Source: JBJXGV01 sp046160485 (GTDB lineage: Bacteria > Orphanbacterota > Orphanbacteria > JBJXGV01). Taken from it: a stretch of 24,212 nt of DNA. Shown in pieces: positions 16,319 to 23,691 of the stretch. The position numbers and the translations under genes are program-made. Position 1 is the first letter of the stretch. The number at the start of each line of letters is the position of its first letter. The stretch covers positions 1 through 24,212 of the forward strand of contig JBJXGV010000005.1 of NCBI GenBank assembly GCA_046160485.1, written 5' to 3'. The notes under the pieces were generated by a model. That model was not told the DNA's origin. It worked only from the letters and a program-made list of their open reading frames with translations, and made no database searches.

Positions 16319-17252
16319 TGTCGATGACGACGGGCGTCGAGCGCGTCGGCTCCTGATGCCTGGCTGCCAAGTGCGCGCGCCATGCGCGTTCGAGCTGCAG
16401 CCGCGGATTGGTGATTTCATCGAAACCCGAGTTGAGCATGGTCAGGGCGAAGCCGACGAGAGCCACGCACAACCCGGTGGGAGCGAAGGTCCACCACGCG
16501 CCGGTGAGTATCGCCGAGTCGTTCTGCGCCCAGTAGAGGTTCGTGCCCCACGTGAAGGCCGCAACGTCTCCAAGCCCCAGGAACTCGAGTCCGACCTGCG
16601 CTCCAATCGCGTAGACCGTGCTGCCGATGACCTGCGCGACCAGAAGCGACATCATGTTCGGGAGGATCTCGCTACGAATGATGCGGAAGCGCGACTCGCC
16701 ACACACAACCGCGGCCGCGACGAAGTCGCGCCTTCGCAGAGCGAGCGTTTGCGCGCGCAAGATTCGAGCATTCCAAGCCCATCCCGTCGCAATGAGAACG
16801 AGCGCGATTGTGAACGGCCCCGCGGGTAAGTACGCGGCGATGACGATGGCCAGCGGTAGCCCAGGTATGACGAGAAACACGCTGAAGAGCACGGAGAGAA
16901 GAGCGTCCGTCCGGCCGCCGAAGTAGCCCGCGGCGATGCCGACGAGTGCGCCGAGCACCACCACGGACAGACCCACCGCGAATCCGATGACGAGCGAGAC
17001 TCGCGTCCCCACGACCACCTGCGCGAGAACATCACGCCCCTGGCCCGTCGTCCCGAGCCAATGATCGGCGGAGGGGGGCTGCAGCGGGATGCCGACGAAC
17101 GCGTCGGGGTCGCCGACGAGCGCCGGGCCGATGAGCCCGACGACGGCGAAGAAGCCGAGGATGACGGCACCGATCGTCGCCTTGCGGTCGCGGCGGATCG
17201 CCGCCCACCAGGAGGCAGCGCCCGTCGGGCGCCTTGTCGCGTGCGCGCTCAC
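16311..17252 (-). CDS. OppC/DppC-type ABC transporter permease
   Basis: A 313-residue inner-membrane permease. After a short cytoplasmic N-terminus come a first helix (about residues 25-45, IGAVILGFFAVVGLIGPALV), the family motif HWLGTTGQGRDVLAQ, then several further helices. The EAA-type coupling loop that touches the ATPase is visible at DFVAAAVVCGESRFRIIRSEILPN. It forms the channel with the OppB-type protein; the start overlaps that gene's stop by four bases and its own stop overlaps the OppD-type start, indicating tight coupling. The Opp/Dpp family includes transporters for beta-glucosides and cello-oligosaccharides (as in Thermotoga), which suits a glucan locus better than peptide import. 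Confidence 0.93.
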   Translation of the reverse strand: MSAHATRRPTGAASWWAAIRRDRKATIGAVILGFFAVVGLIGPALVGDPDAFVGIPLQPPSADHWLGTTGQGRDVLAQVVVGTRVSLVIGFAVGLSVVVLGALVGIAAGYFGGRTDALLSVLFSVFLVIPGLPLAIVIAAYLPAGPFTIALVLIATGWAWNARILRAQTLALRRRDFVAAAVVCGESRFRIIRSEILPNMMSLLVAQVIGSTVYAIGAQVGLEFLGLGDVAAFTWGTNLYWAQNDSAILTGAWWTFAPTGLCVALVGFALTMLNSGFDEITNPRLQLERAWRAHLAARHQEPTRSTPVVIDNG

Positions 17253-18232
17253 GAGCCCGTCTCACGGGTACGAGGGTCCATCCATAGGTACACGACATCC
17301 ACGAGCCAATTCGCACCGAGCACAGCGAGTGTGATCACAAGGAAGATCCCTTGCATGAGCGGATAGTCTTGATTTCGTACCGCCTGAACCAGCAAATACC
17401 CCATGCCTGGGTAGGAGAACACGATCTCGGTGAGGAGCGAGCCGCCGAGGACGAACCCGAGCGCCATGCCGAAACCCGTGATGCTCGGCAGGAGCGCATT
17501 GCGCGCCGCGTACGAGAAGGCCACCCGTGACGGCTGAAGCCCCTTCGCGCGCGCGAGATTGACGTAGTCCGATCCGAGCACCGCGATCATGGTGTTGCGC
17601 ATGGAGAGCAGCCAGCCGCCGAGGGTCGCGAGCACAACCGTGCCTATGGGTAGTGCTGAGTGACGAACGACATCGGTGAGGAACTCGACCGTGAACGCAG
17701 GCGCGAGGTCGTCGCCGTACGCATGCCCAAGAGGGAACCACTGAAGCGAGAAGCCGAAGACGTAGAGCGCCACCATCGCCAGCCAGAAGTACGGGAACGC
17801 TCCGAGGAAGACGAGAAACGACGGCAGCCACGTGTCGAGCCAGCCGCGACGCCACCAGGCCGCCGCGACGCCGAGCAACGTGCCGATGACGAAGCTCAGC
17901 ACAACCGCCGTTCCCGACAAGAACACGGTCCAGGCGAGGCCGGTGCCGATGACTTGCGCGACCGAAGCGGGGAAGTACGCGACCGAGATACCGAGATCGC
18001 CCGCGACGACGTGCGCGAGATACGTGGCGTACTGGTTCGGCAGCGGTGCGTCGGTGAGTCCGAAGGTTTCGCGGAGGGCGGCCATGGCCTCCGGGGCGAG
18101 TTTGCCGCGGACGCGCGCGAAGAGCGCGGTCGCCGGGTCACCGGGCATGAGGCGAGGGAGGAAGAAGTTGATCGTCAGCGCTACCCACGCCGCGAGGAGG
18201 TAGAAGCCTAGCCGTCCGAGGAGGTAGCGCAA
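17249..18232 (-). CDS. OppB/DppB-type ABC transporter permease, TTG start
   Basis: A 327-residue inner-membrane permease of the OppB type. The N-terminal helix (RYLLGRLGFYLLAAWVALTINFFLPRLMPGDP) is the family opening; the EAA-type loop is at YVNLARAKGLQPSRVAFSYAARNALLP. The start is TTG at 18230-18232, set by AGGAGG five bases upstream. That Shine-Dalgarno sequence overlaps the stop codon of the binding-protein gene (TAGGAGG), so termination and re-initiation are likely linked. It pairs with the OppC-type permease. Substrate is inferred as beta-1,3-gluco-oligosaccharide from the surrounding enzymes. Confidence 0.93.
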   Translation of the reverse strand: MRYLLGRLGFYLLAAWVALTINFFLPRLMPGDPATALFARVRGKLAPEAMAALRETFGLTDAPLPNQYATYLAHVVAGDLGISVAYFPASVAQVIGTGLAWTVFLSGTAVVLSFVIGTLLGVAAAWWRRGWLDTWLPSFLVFLGAFPYFWLAMVALYVFGFSLQWFPLGHAYGDDLAPAFTVEFLTDVVRHSALPIGTVVLATLGGWLLSMRNTMIAVLGSDYVNLARAKGLQPSRVAFSYAARNALLPSITGFGMALGFVLGGSLLTEIVFSYPGMGYLLVQAVRNQDYPLMQGIFLVITLAVLGANWLVDVVYLWMDPRTRETGS

Positions 18233-18237
18233 GCTCT

Positions 18238-18243
18238 CCTCCT
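18238..18243 (-). promoter_or_regulatory. Shine-Dalgarno overlapping a stop codon, sets the OppB TTG start
   Basis: AGGAGG on the minus strand, five bases before TTG at 18232, shares two bases with the preceding TAG stop. It determines the TTG start and implies coupled translation of binding protein and permease. Confidence 0.85.
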
Positions 18244-19915
18244 AACGCGGCTCGAGGGTGGTGAGAACCAAGAGGACCTCACCACGGTCGAACTTGTTGG
18301 GGGATGGGTCGGCGTAGGGCGCCGCTTCGGACGGGAAGCCGTCGAAGCGGCTCGTGTTGTACTCGGCCCAAGACGGGTTCGGGTAGAGTGGGATCGCGGG
18401 CGCCTCGGCGACGAAGGTCCGCTGCATTGCGTCGGCGAGCAAGCGCTGTTTTTCAGGGTCCGGCTCGAGTTCGAACGCCGTGAGAGCGCTGTCGGCCGAC
18501 GGGCTGCCGTACCGGTGCCAATTGCCCATCGCCGCGATCCCCACCGGATTCACGGTGGCCGAAGACATGAGCCACCGGTAGAACGCATAGGGTGTTGGTC
18601 CCTCGAAGGACCACCCTAGGCTGAGATCGAAGTTGCCTTCCTGAACCCGCTGGAACCACGCGCTGAAATCGTACGTCCGAACGGAGGCGTCGATTCCAAG
18701 TTCGCGCAGGCCCCTGGCGATGACCTGCGCCGCGCGCACCCAGTCCGACCAACCGGACACCGTGAGAACATCGTAGCGCCATGGTGAGCCGTCGCGGAGG
18801 CGGCGCACGCCGTCGGCGCCCTTGGGGTAGCCGGCTTCATCCAAGAGCGCGCTCGCCCGAGCCATATCGTAGTGCACCCAGTCCCCGCCGGAGGCGATCT
18901 CTGCATTGCGCCATGCGGCGTAGGCGTCGCTCATCCCCGTCGCGTCGGCGGGACGCGAATAGCGGTAGAGCGCTACGTCAACCAGGAGATCGCGATCGAT
19001 CGCCATGCTGAGCGCCTTGCGCACGCGAACATCGTCGAACGGCGCGCGGGTCGTGTTTGCGTAGAGGAAGATGCTGCTGCCGGTGAGCGGGAACCAGTAG
19101 CGGTGATCTTGCGGGCTGCGGCTTACGAACACGCGGTCGACCGCGGGGATGAAGTTCCCGGCCCAGTCCACTTCGTCGAAGACGAGCGCCAGGTTTGCGC
19201 GGTCGTTCGATGGGTAGGCCGGGCATCGGATCGCGTCGAAACGCGGCAAGCCTGGCTGCCAATAGTGGGGGTTGCGGCCCAACTCGTACACTTGGTTTCG
19301 GAAGACGCGCACCTCGGTGAACGGCCCCGTGGCGACAGGGTTCTCGTTGGCGAACACAACCGGATCCGCGATGCCGCCCCAATCGTGCTCGGGCACGATC
19401 TGTTGCGCCGCGATCTCATCGAAGCCGGGGATGAAGACACGCTTGAAATGAAAGTCGATCGTCGTGTCGTTCTCGGCGCGCGCATCGTCGAGAAAGCCCC
19501 AGACGCCGCGGCGGTCGAGCGCCGGGAAGCGGCGCAAGAGGTGGAATGTGAACGCGACATCTCGGGCCGTGAAGGGGCGGCCGTCCGACCAGAGGACGCC
19601 GTTGCGCACGGTCACCCGGAGCACGCGGTTGTCGTCGCGCCACTCGCGCGCGACCCCGAGCCACGGGACGTACTCGGCCTTCACGCTGTTGAAGACGAAC
19701 ATCGGCTCGTAGATTCCAGCAAGTGACGGCCACCGCGCGGATGTCGCCGTCGTGAGCGGGTTGAAATTCCGGACCCACGAGGCTTGCTGCTCTTGCGAAA
19801 CCACGAGCACTCCCTCGGGGGCGCGCGATTGTTCGCGAGCGCACCCTAGCCCCGCGAACGCCGCGAGTCCGCACGCCAGTCGAATGACCAATCGAAGGCG
19901 CGGGCGCAGCCTCAT
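18242..19915 (-). CDS. Family 5 extracellular solute-binding lipoprotein for the Opp-type transporter
   Basis: A 557-residue lipoprotein. The signal peptide ends in a lipobox (AGLGC, C25). The body follows the SBP_bac_5 pattern: NFNPLTTATSARWPSLAGIYEPMF, then LRVTVRNGVLWSDGRPFTARDVAFTF, then APFDDVRVRKALSMAIDRDLL. In this family some members bind peptides and others beta-gluco-oligosaccharides, as in Thermotoga; the genes around it favour the latter. The ATG at 19913-19915 overlaps the GH16 stop by four bases (ATGA). The same frame stays open much further upstream, to 20662, but that extension is an Arg-rich shadow of the GH16 gene. The stop TAG forms part of the OppB Shine-Dalgarno sequence. 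Confidence 0.92.
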   Translation of the reverse strand: MRLRPRLRLVIRLACGLAAFAGLGCAREQSRAPEGVLVVSQEQQASWVRNFNPLTTATSARWPSLAGIYEPMFVFNSVKAEYVPWLGVAREWRDDNRVLRVTVRNGVLWSDGRPFTARDVAFTFHLLRRFPALDRRGVWGFLDDARAENDTTIDFHFKRVFIPGFDEIAAQQIVPEHDWGGIADPVVFANENPVATGPFTEVRVFRNQVYELGRNPHYWQPGLPRFDAIRCPAYPSNDRANLALVFDEVDWAGNFIPAVDRVFVSRSPQDHRYWFPLTGSSIFLYANTTRAPFDDVRVRKALSMAIDRDLLVDVALYRYSRPADATGMSDAYAAWRNAEIASGGDWVHYDMARASALLDEAGYPKGADGVRRLRDGSPWRYDVLTVSGWSDWVRAAQVIARGLRELGIDASVRTYDFSAWFQRVQEGNFDLSLGWSFEGPTPYAFYRWLMSSATVNPVGIAAMGNWHRYGSPSADSALTAFELEPDPEKQRLLADAMQRTFVAEAPAIPLYPNPSWAEYNTSRFDGFPSEAAPYADPSPNKFDRGEVLLVLTTLEPR

Positions 19916-20742
19916 GATCCGAATCGGGAGACTCGGACCCAGTCGACGAGCATGACTTGCGGGAAACGGGTGCTCGCGTCGGGAGGGCCGACGAAGTTCC
20001 CACCCACCGCGAGGTTGAGGATCACGAAGAAGGGATGCTCGAACACCCAGCGTCCGCCGGACGGGAGTTCCCGTGGCGTGACGGCATGGTAGCGCACTCC
20101 GTCCACGGTCCAAGTGATGCGGTTCACATCCCACTCGACGCCGAAGACGTGGAAGTCGGCGTCGAACCCCGCTGCGGTGGTGAGTTCGTAGCGGCGCGTC
20201 ACGGCGGCGCCGCCGGAGTAACCAGGACCGTGAAGGCTGCCGTGGAGGACACGCGGTTCCTGGCCGCGATATTCCATGATGTCGATCTCGCCGCACGCCG
20301 GCCAGCCGACGACGCCGAAGTCGGATCCGAGAAGCCAGAACGCGGGCCAGATACCTTGTCCCACCGGCAAGCGGATGCGGGCCTCGAAACGCCCATGAGT
20401 TTGCTCGAAGAGGTCGCGCGTATTGATGCGCGCCGAGGTGTACTCGCGGCCCTGAAGGGTTTCGGCTCGCGCGACGATGGCGAGATTCCCGGCGCCATCG
20501 AGCGCGGCGTTCACGGTGCGATCGGTGTCGTACTCGAGCTGCGCGTTCCCCCAGTCCGTACCGATGTCGAAGCGCCAGCGGGTTGGGTCGGGGGATTGCC
20601 CGGCGGGTCCCTCGAAGTTGTCCTCCCAAACGACTTGCCACTCCTCCGAGTCTTCGGCGCACCCCCCGAGGGATGCCACGAGCGCGAGAGAGATGACGAA
20701 GAGCCGGAGGAGACGCTTCATGGGAACGAGCATGGCGTTCAT
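19912..20742 (-). CDS. GH16 lipoprotein, laminarinase (endo-beta-1,3-glucanase) type
   Basis: A 276-residue lipoprotein. The signal peptide ends SLGGC, with C28 as the lipidated residue. The rest is one GH16 beta-jelly-roll: WEDNFEG, then YTSARINTRDLFEQTHGRFEARI, then WPAFWLLGSDF, then the catalytic GEIDIMEYRG motif (E152 nucleophile, D154, E157 acid/base), then VFGVEWDVNRITWTVDG and the closing VDWVRV strand. This is the standard bacterial laminarinase layout. Start choice: the ATG at 20742 overlaps the ROK stop by four bases (ATGA) and has GGGAGG four bases upstream; internal ATGs (MLVP, MKRL) lack a site. It probably makes the first cuts in beta-1,3-glucan at the cell surface or in the periplasm. 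Confidence 0.92.
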   Translation of the reverse strand: MNAMLVPMKRLLRLFVISLALVASLGGCAEDSEEWQVVWEDNFEGPAGQSPDPTRWRFDIGTDWGNAQLEYDTDRTVNAALDGAGNLAIVARAETLQGREYTSARINTRDLFEQTHGRFEARIRLPVGQGIWPAFWLLGSDFGVVGWPACGEIDIMEYRGQEPRVLHGSLHGPGYSGGAAVTRRYELTTAAGFDADFHVFGVEWDVNRITWTVDGVRYHAVTPRELPSGGRWVFEHPFFVILNLAVGGNFVGPPDASTRFPQVMLVDWVRVSRFGS

Positions 20743-22016
20743 CGAACCTCCCGGCGGCGCGCCGTCGTGGGGAAGAGCTCTGGGTCGGCGAGCGCTGCCT
20801 CGAGGATCAGCGTCGCCGCGCCGATGGCGACGGCCCGCGGTCCGAGCGCGCTCGTTCGAACCTCAGCGGCAGCCACGGAGCTCACCAGCGTGCGTCGCCA
20901 GACGATGTCACGAAGGGGTTCGAGCAGCAAATCGCCAAGTCGCGCGAGACCGCCCCCCAAGATGACGACTGCCGGGTTCATGAGGTTGAGCATTCCGGCC
21001 ACCGCGATTCCAAGGTGTTCCGCCGCCTCACGCGCCACCTGCAGAGCCAGCGCATCGCCGGCTAGTGCCGCATCCTCTATCGTATCGATGGTAATCGACC
21101 CCTTCGCGAGCGAGCTTTGAGGGTAGTCGGCGATCAGCGATCGTGCGCGCGCGACGAGCGCTTGCGCACCCACGAGCGTGGCAAGGCAGCCTCGCAGACC
21201 GCAGATGCACGGACTGCCGCTCGGATCGATGGCCATGTGTCCGATCTCGCCGGCGACGCCGGTCGCACCCCGGTACATCTTGCCGTGGACGTAGTGTCCC
21301 GAGCCGACGCCGGTTCCGAGTTTGATGTAGGCGATATCGTCGATGCCGCGCCCGGCGCCCCACCAATGCTCGGCGAGAGCGCCCAGGTTCGCATCGTTGT
21401 CCACCAACACAGGGACGCCGAATCGCTCACCGAGTTCGGCGAGCCCACTTTGTCCTCGCCACTCCGGCAGCACCACCTCGGACAACAGCTCAGGGTGCTT
21501 TGGATCGACCGGGCTTGGCACCGCGACCCCGATCCCCACCAGCCGCCGTGCGCCGCGCCGCGACGCTGCGAGGCATTCGCTGCACAGTTCGGCGACGAGT
21601 GCCCTTGTGCCGGGTGGGTCGGTGCGCACCGGGTGGCTGCGCTCCTGCCAAGCCAGCACCTCACCCCGCAAATCCGTGAGCGTGACCGCGACGTGGGCGG
21701 CGCCGATCTCGACACCGAGGATGACGTAGGCGTCGTCTTGGAATTGAAGGACGATCGGGCGCCGCCCGCCCGCGGAGGGGCCGCTTCCGACTTCGTCGAC
21801 GAGGCCCGTCCGTAGCAGCGATCCGACGATCTCCGACACGGTGGAGCGCGAGAGTCCGGCTTGCCGAGCGATTTCGGCGCGTGAGATTCGCCGCTCGCGC
21901 CAGACGAGCCTAAGGACCGAGTCGGCGAGAGGGCGCCGGCGCGCGGGGGCGGCGCGGCGCGATTGTTTCTTCGTCGCAACAGCCATTGTGGTTCTCGAGT
22001 GGCTACGCCCGCGCAC
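20739..22016 (-). CDS. ROK-family transcriptional regulator (NagC/Mlc/XylR type)
   Basis: A 425-residue repressor-type ROK protein. Residues about 35-95 are a MarR-like winged helix (ISRAEIARQAGLSRSTVSEIVGSLLRTGLV). The sugar-kinase-like part follows, with VDNDAN, LGTGVGSG, GEIGHM and the zinc motif CICGLRGC. The Glu that normally follows in CxCGxxGCxE is Ala here (GCLATLVG), a possible change in sugar sensing. The GTG start at 22016 has GGAGG six bases upstream; an ATG ten codons in (21986) lacks a site. It lies 21 bp behind the lipoprotein gene and overlaps the GH16 gene, so it is autoregulated if it binds 23526-23550. It is the only transcription factor in the window and the natural candidate to control both large operons. 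Confidence 0.93.
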   Translation of the reverse strand: MRGRSHSRTTMAVATKKQSRRAAPARRRPLADSVLRLVWRERRISRAEIARQAGLSRSTVSEIVGSLLRTGLVDEVGSGPSAGGRRPIVLQFQDDAYVILGVEIGAAHVAVTLTDLRGEVLAWQERSHPVRTDPPGTRALVAELCSECLAASRRGARRLVGIGVAVPSPVDPKHPELLSEVVLPEWRGQSGLAELGERFGVPVLVDNDANLGALAEHWWGAGRGIDDIAYIKLGTGVGSGHYVHGKMYRGATGVAGEIGHMAIDPSGSPCICGLRGCLATLVGAQALVARARSLIADYPQSSLAKGSITIDTIEDAALAGDALALQVAREAAEHLGIAVAGMLNLMNPAVVILGGGLARLGDLLLEPLRDIVWRRTLVSSVAAAEVRTSALGPRAVAIGAATLILEAALADPELFPTTARRREVR

Positions 22017-22037
22017 TAGCGGCCTCCAACTGCCGGA

Positions 22038-23450
22038 CTACTTGTGTAGGTAGATGTTGTCCACGAAGACGGTTTTCTCATCGCCCACCATCGAGATGAT
22101 GAGCTGCGCCAGATGGGCTCTACTCGTAAGGCCGGTGAAGTTCGCAAGAGGAATCTCGAGCGGGACCCAGACGCCGTTGGTGAGCGGGGGAGTCGAACTG
22201 GCGTCGAACGTGAGCTCGTGCTCCCTGTCGGGGGCGCCGCCGAAACGCCCGTCGGCGCCAAAGTCGACGAGCTTGACTCTGAACGTCGTCGCGTTGGGCA
22301 CCCAAACGTCCATGTGGAAGTGGGTCATCTGAGTTGCGTCGATCTGTTCGGTGGGCTCGGCGGGCGGCGGCTCGGGTGGCGGCGCCTTGAACGCGATCCC
22401 CGCGAACGAGAGGTTCGTGTACGACTTCACGTCGTCACCCGCCACCTGCAAGTCGATGATGGTCGCGCTGCCGAAGGCCAACCAGCTGTAGACAGGCACG
22501 TTCGTGTAGGCGTCGCTATAGAACGAAATCACGTTGCTTGCAGGAACGGTCGGAGTCGGCGCCGCAATCGTGGGCGGGCCGGAAGCGCTCACCTTGAGTT
22601 CCCCGTCGACCTCCACCGACCCGAGCGTGGCCGTGATCGTCGCGTTTCCGGCGCCGACCACCCGGATCACTCCGTCCGTTACGGCCGCGACCTCCTCGTT
22701 CGATGAAGTGAAGGTGAAGTAACCGGGGGAGTGCAGCACGGTGATATTGCCCCCGCTCACTTCGAAGATGGTCTTGGTGCCTCGCACGCTGACCGTCCCG
22801 CCCACGAAAACGCCCTGAGCCTGCGCGGGCGAATCCATCGAGGGCGCCGGGTTCAGAATCCCGCCGACGCTTTCGAACATGATGTCGTCGAACCAGATCT
22901 GGTAGCCCAGGTTGTTCTCGTGGCCTTCAGCGAAGTAGAAGAGACCGCTTTCGGAGGTAAGCCTGCTGGAGAGCGGGATGGGGATGATGTACTTCGTCCA
23001 GGTCGTCGTGAGCGGAATGTTGGTTCGACTCGCTTCGTATTTCGATGTTCCGGTGTTGTCGTTGCCCAACCCGGCCACGTTGAGCGTCGCGGTCTTGCTC
23101 GCCTTGGCCCAGAAGGTCAGCGCGTTGTAGCTCGAGAGGTCGCGCGGCACTGTGGCGACGATGGCGCCCCCGGCGTATCCGCCGGCAGGAGGGTCGTTCG
23201 GGCCGGGAACCGTGACCCGGAACGACGCGGACCCGCGGAATTTCTCATTCGAATCGAAGGTCACGGCGTCGAGTTTCGAGCCGAGGAAGGCCTGGAAGTT
23301 GACATTGTCGCTGACGCCGTCCGAGAAGACGATCGGGTCGGTGTCGAGCGGCGCGAGGCCCAGGCCAGACGTGTCCCGCTCGCACCCAGAAGCGGCGAGC
23401 GCTATCAGCGCCGCTGTCGCGGCGAATCGAATCGCGTTTCTCGGGGTCAT
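22038..23450 (-). CDS. Three-module glycan-binding lipoprotein, first gene of the large operon
   Basis: A 470-residue lipoprotein; the signal peptide ends LAASGC (C23). Three modules are visible. Residues about 40-190 are a CBM-like jelly roll (FRGSASFRVTVPG, TFWAKASKTATL, YQIWFDDIMFES). Residues about 205-295 resemble a bacterial Ig-like BIg_2 domain (YFTFTSSNEEVAAVTDGVIRV, GNATITATLG). After a proline-rich spacer, residues about 310-470 resemble the binding domain found beside GH16 laminarinases (NVISFYSDAYTNVPV, MTHFHMDVWVPNATTFRVKL, FVDNIYLHK). No catalytic motif is present, so it probably holds glucan at the cell surface, replacing a SusD/SusE-type protein. The start at 23450 has GGAGG six bases upstream. 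A strong promoter lies about 100 bp before it. Confidence 0.85.
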   Translation of the reverse strand: MTPRNAIRFAATAALIALAASGCERDTSGLGLAPLDTDPIVFSDGVSDNVNFQAFLGSKLDAVTFDSNEKFRGSASFRVTVPGPNDPPAGGYAGGAIVATVPRDLSSYNALTFWAKASKTATLNVAGLGNDNTGTSKYEASRTNIPLTTTWTKYIIPIPLSSRLTSESGLFYFAEGHENNLGYQIWFDDIMFESVGGILNPAPSMDSPAQAQGVFVGGTVSVRGTKTIFEVSGGNITVLHSPGYFTFTSSNEEVAAVTDGVIRVVGAGNATITATLGSVEVDGELKVSASGPPTIAAPTPTVPASNVISFYSDAYTNVPVYSWLAFGSATIIDLQVAGDDVKSYTNLSFAGIAFKAPPPEPPPAEPTEQIDATQMTHFHMDVWVPNATTFRVKLVDFGADGRFGGAPDREHELTFDASSTPPLTNGVWVPLEIPLANFTGLTSRAHLAQLIISMVGDEKTVFVDNIYLHK

Positions 23451-23525
23451 TCCTCGCCTCCGGTCTGCGTATCGACGTCCTGAGGACGTAAGCCACGACG
23501 AACGAAGCCCGCCCACTCGCGCCAT

Positions 23526-23550
23526 ACTTTGTTCTCGGTCCGAGCAAAGG
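23526..23550. promoter_or_regulatory. Putative ROK operator, minus-strand operon
   Basis: On the plus strand this reads ACTTTGTT, nine bases, AGCAAAGG; the arms match as an inverted repeat at 6 of 8 positions, and the nine-base centre adds part of a CTCGG/CCGAG palindrome. It directly abuts the -10 box at 23551-23556. The arms match those at 9618-9642. It would control the operon that includes the ROK gene itself. Confidence 0.6.
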
Positions 23551-23580
23551 AATATGCCGCAGCGCGCCGGGCCCTGTCAA
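23551..23580 (-). promoter_or_regulatory. Promoter of the seven-gene glucan uptake operon
   Basis: On the minus strand a perfect TTGACA (23575-23580) is followed after 18 bp by CATATT (23551-23556), which matches four of six -10 positions. The lipoprotein ATG at 23450 is about 100 bp downstream. The rest of 23451-23736 shows no gene I can support. Confidence 0.75.
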
Positions 23581-23691
23581 GCAACCGGGCCGCGCCTCCT
23601 CTCGACGATGGCTCTTGCTCCATCGCGAAGTCGGGGCGCCACGGGAATCGGACCCCGTGCCATTTTGCTCCGGCGATTCGCATGTCATCGA

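Noticed and set aside
23630..23680. A tRNA-like T-arm on the minus strand (CACGGG, GTCCGATT, CCCGTG), which would suggest a tRNA attachment site at the recQ junction
   Set aside because: The loop is eight bases, the T-loop consensus is broken, and I find no matching acceptor, D-arm or anticodon arm upstream. It is best read as a chance 6-bp hairpin.
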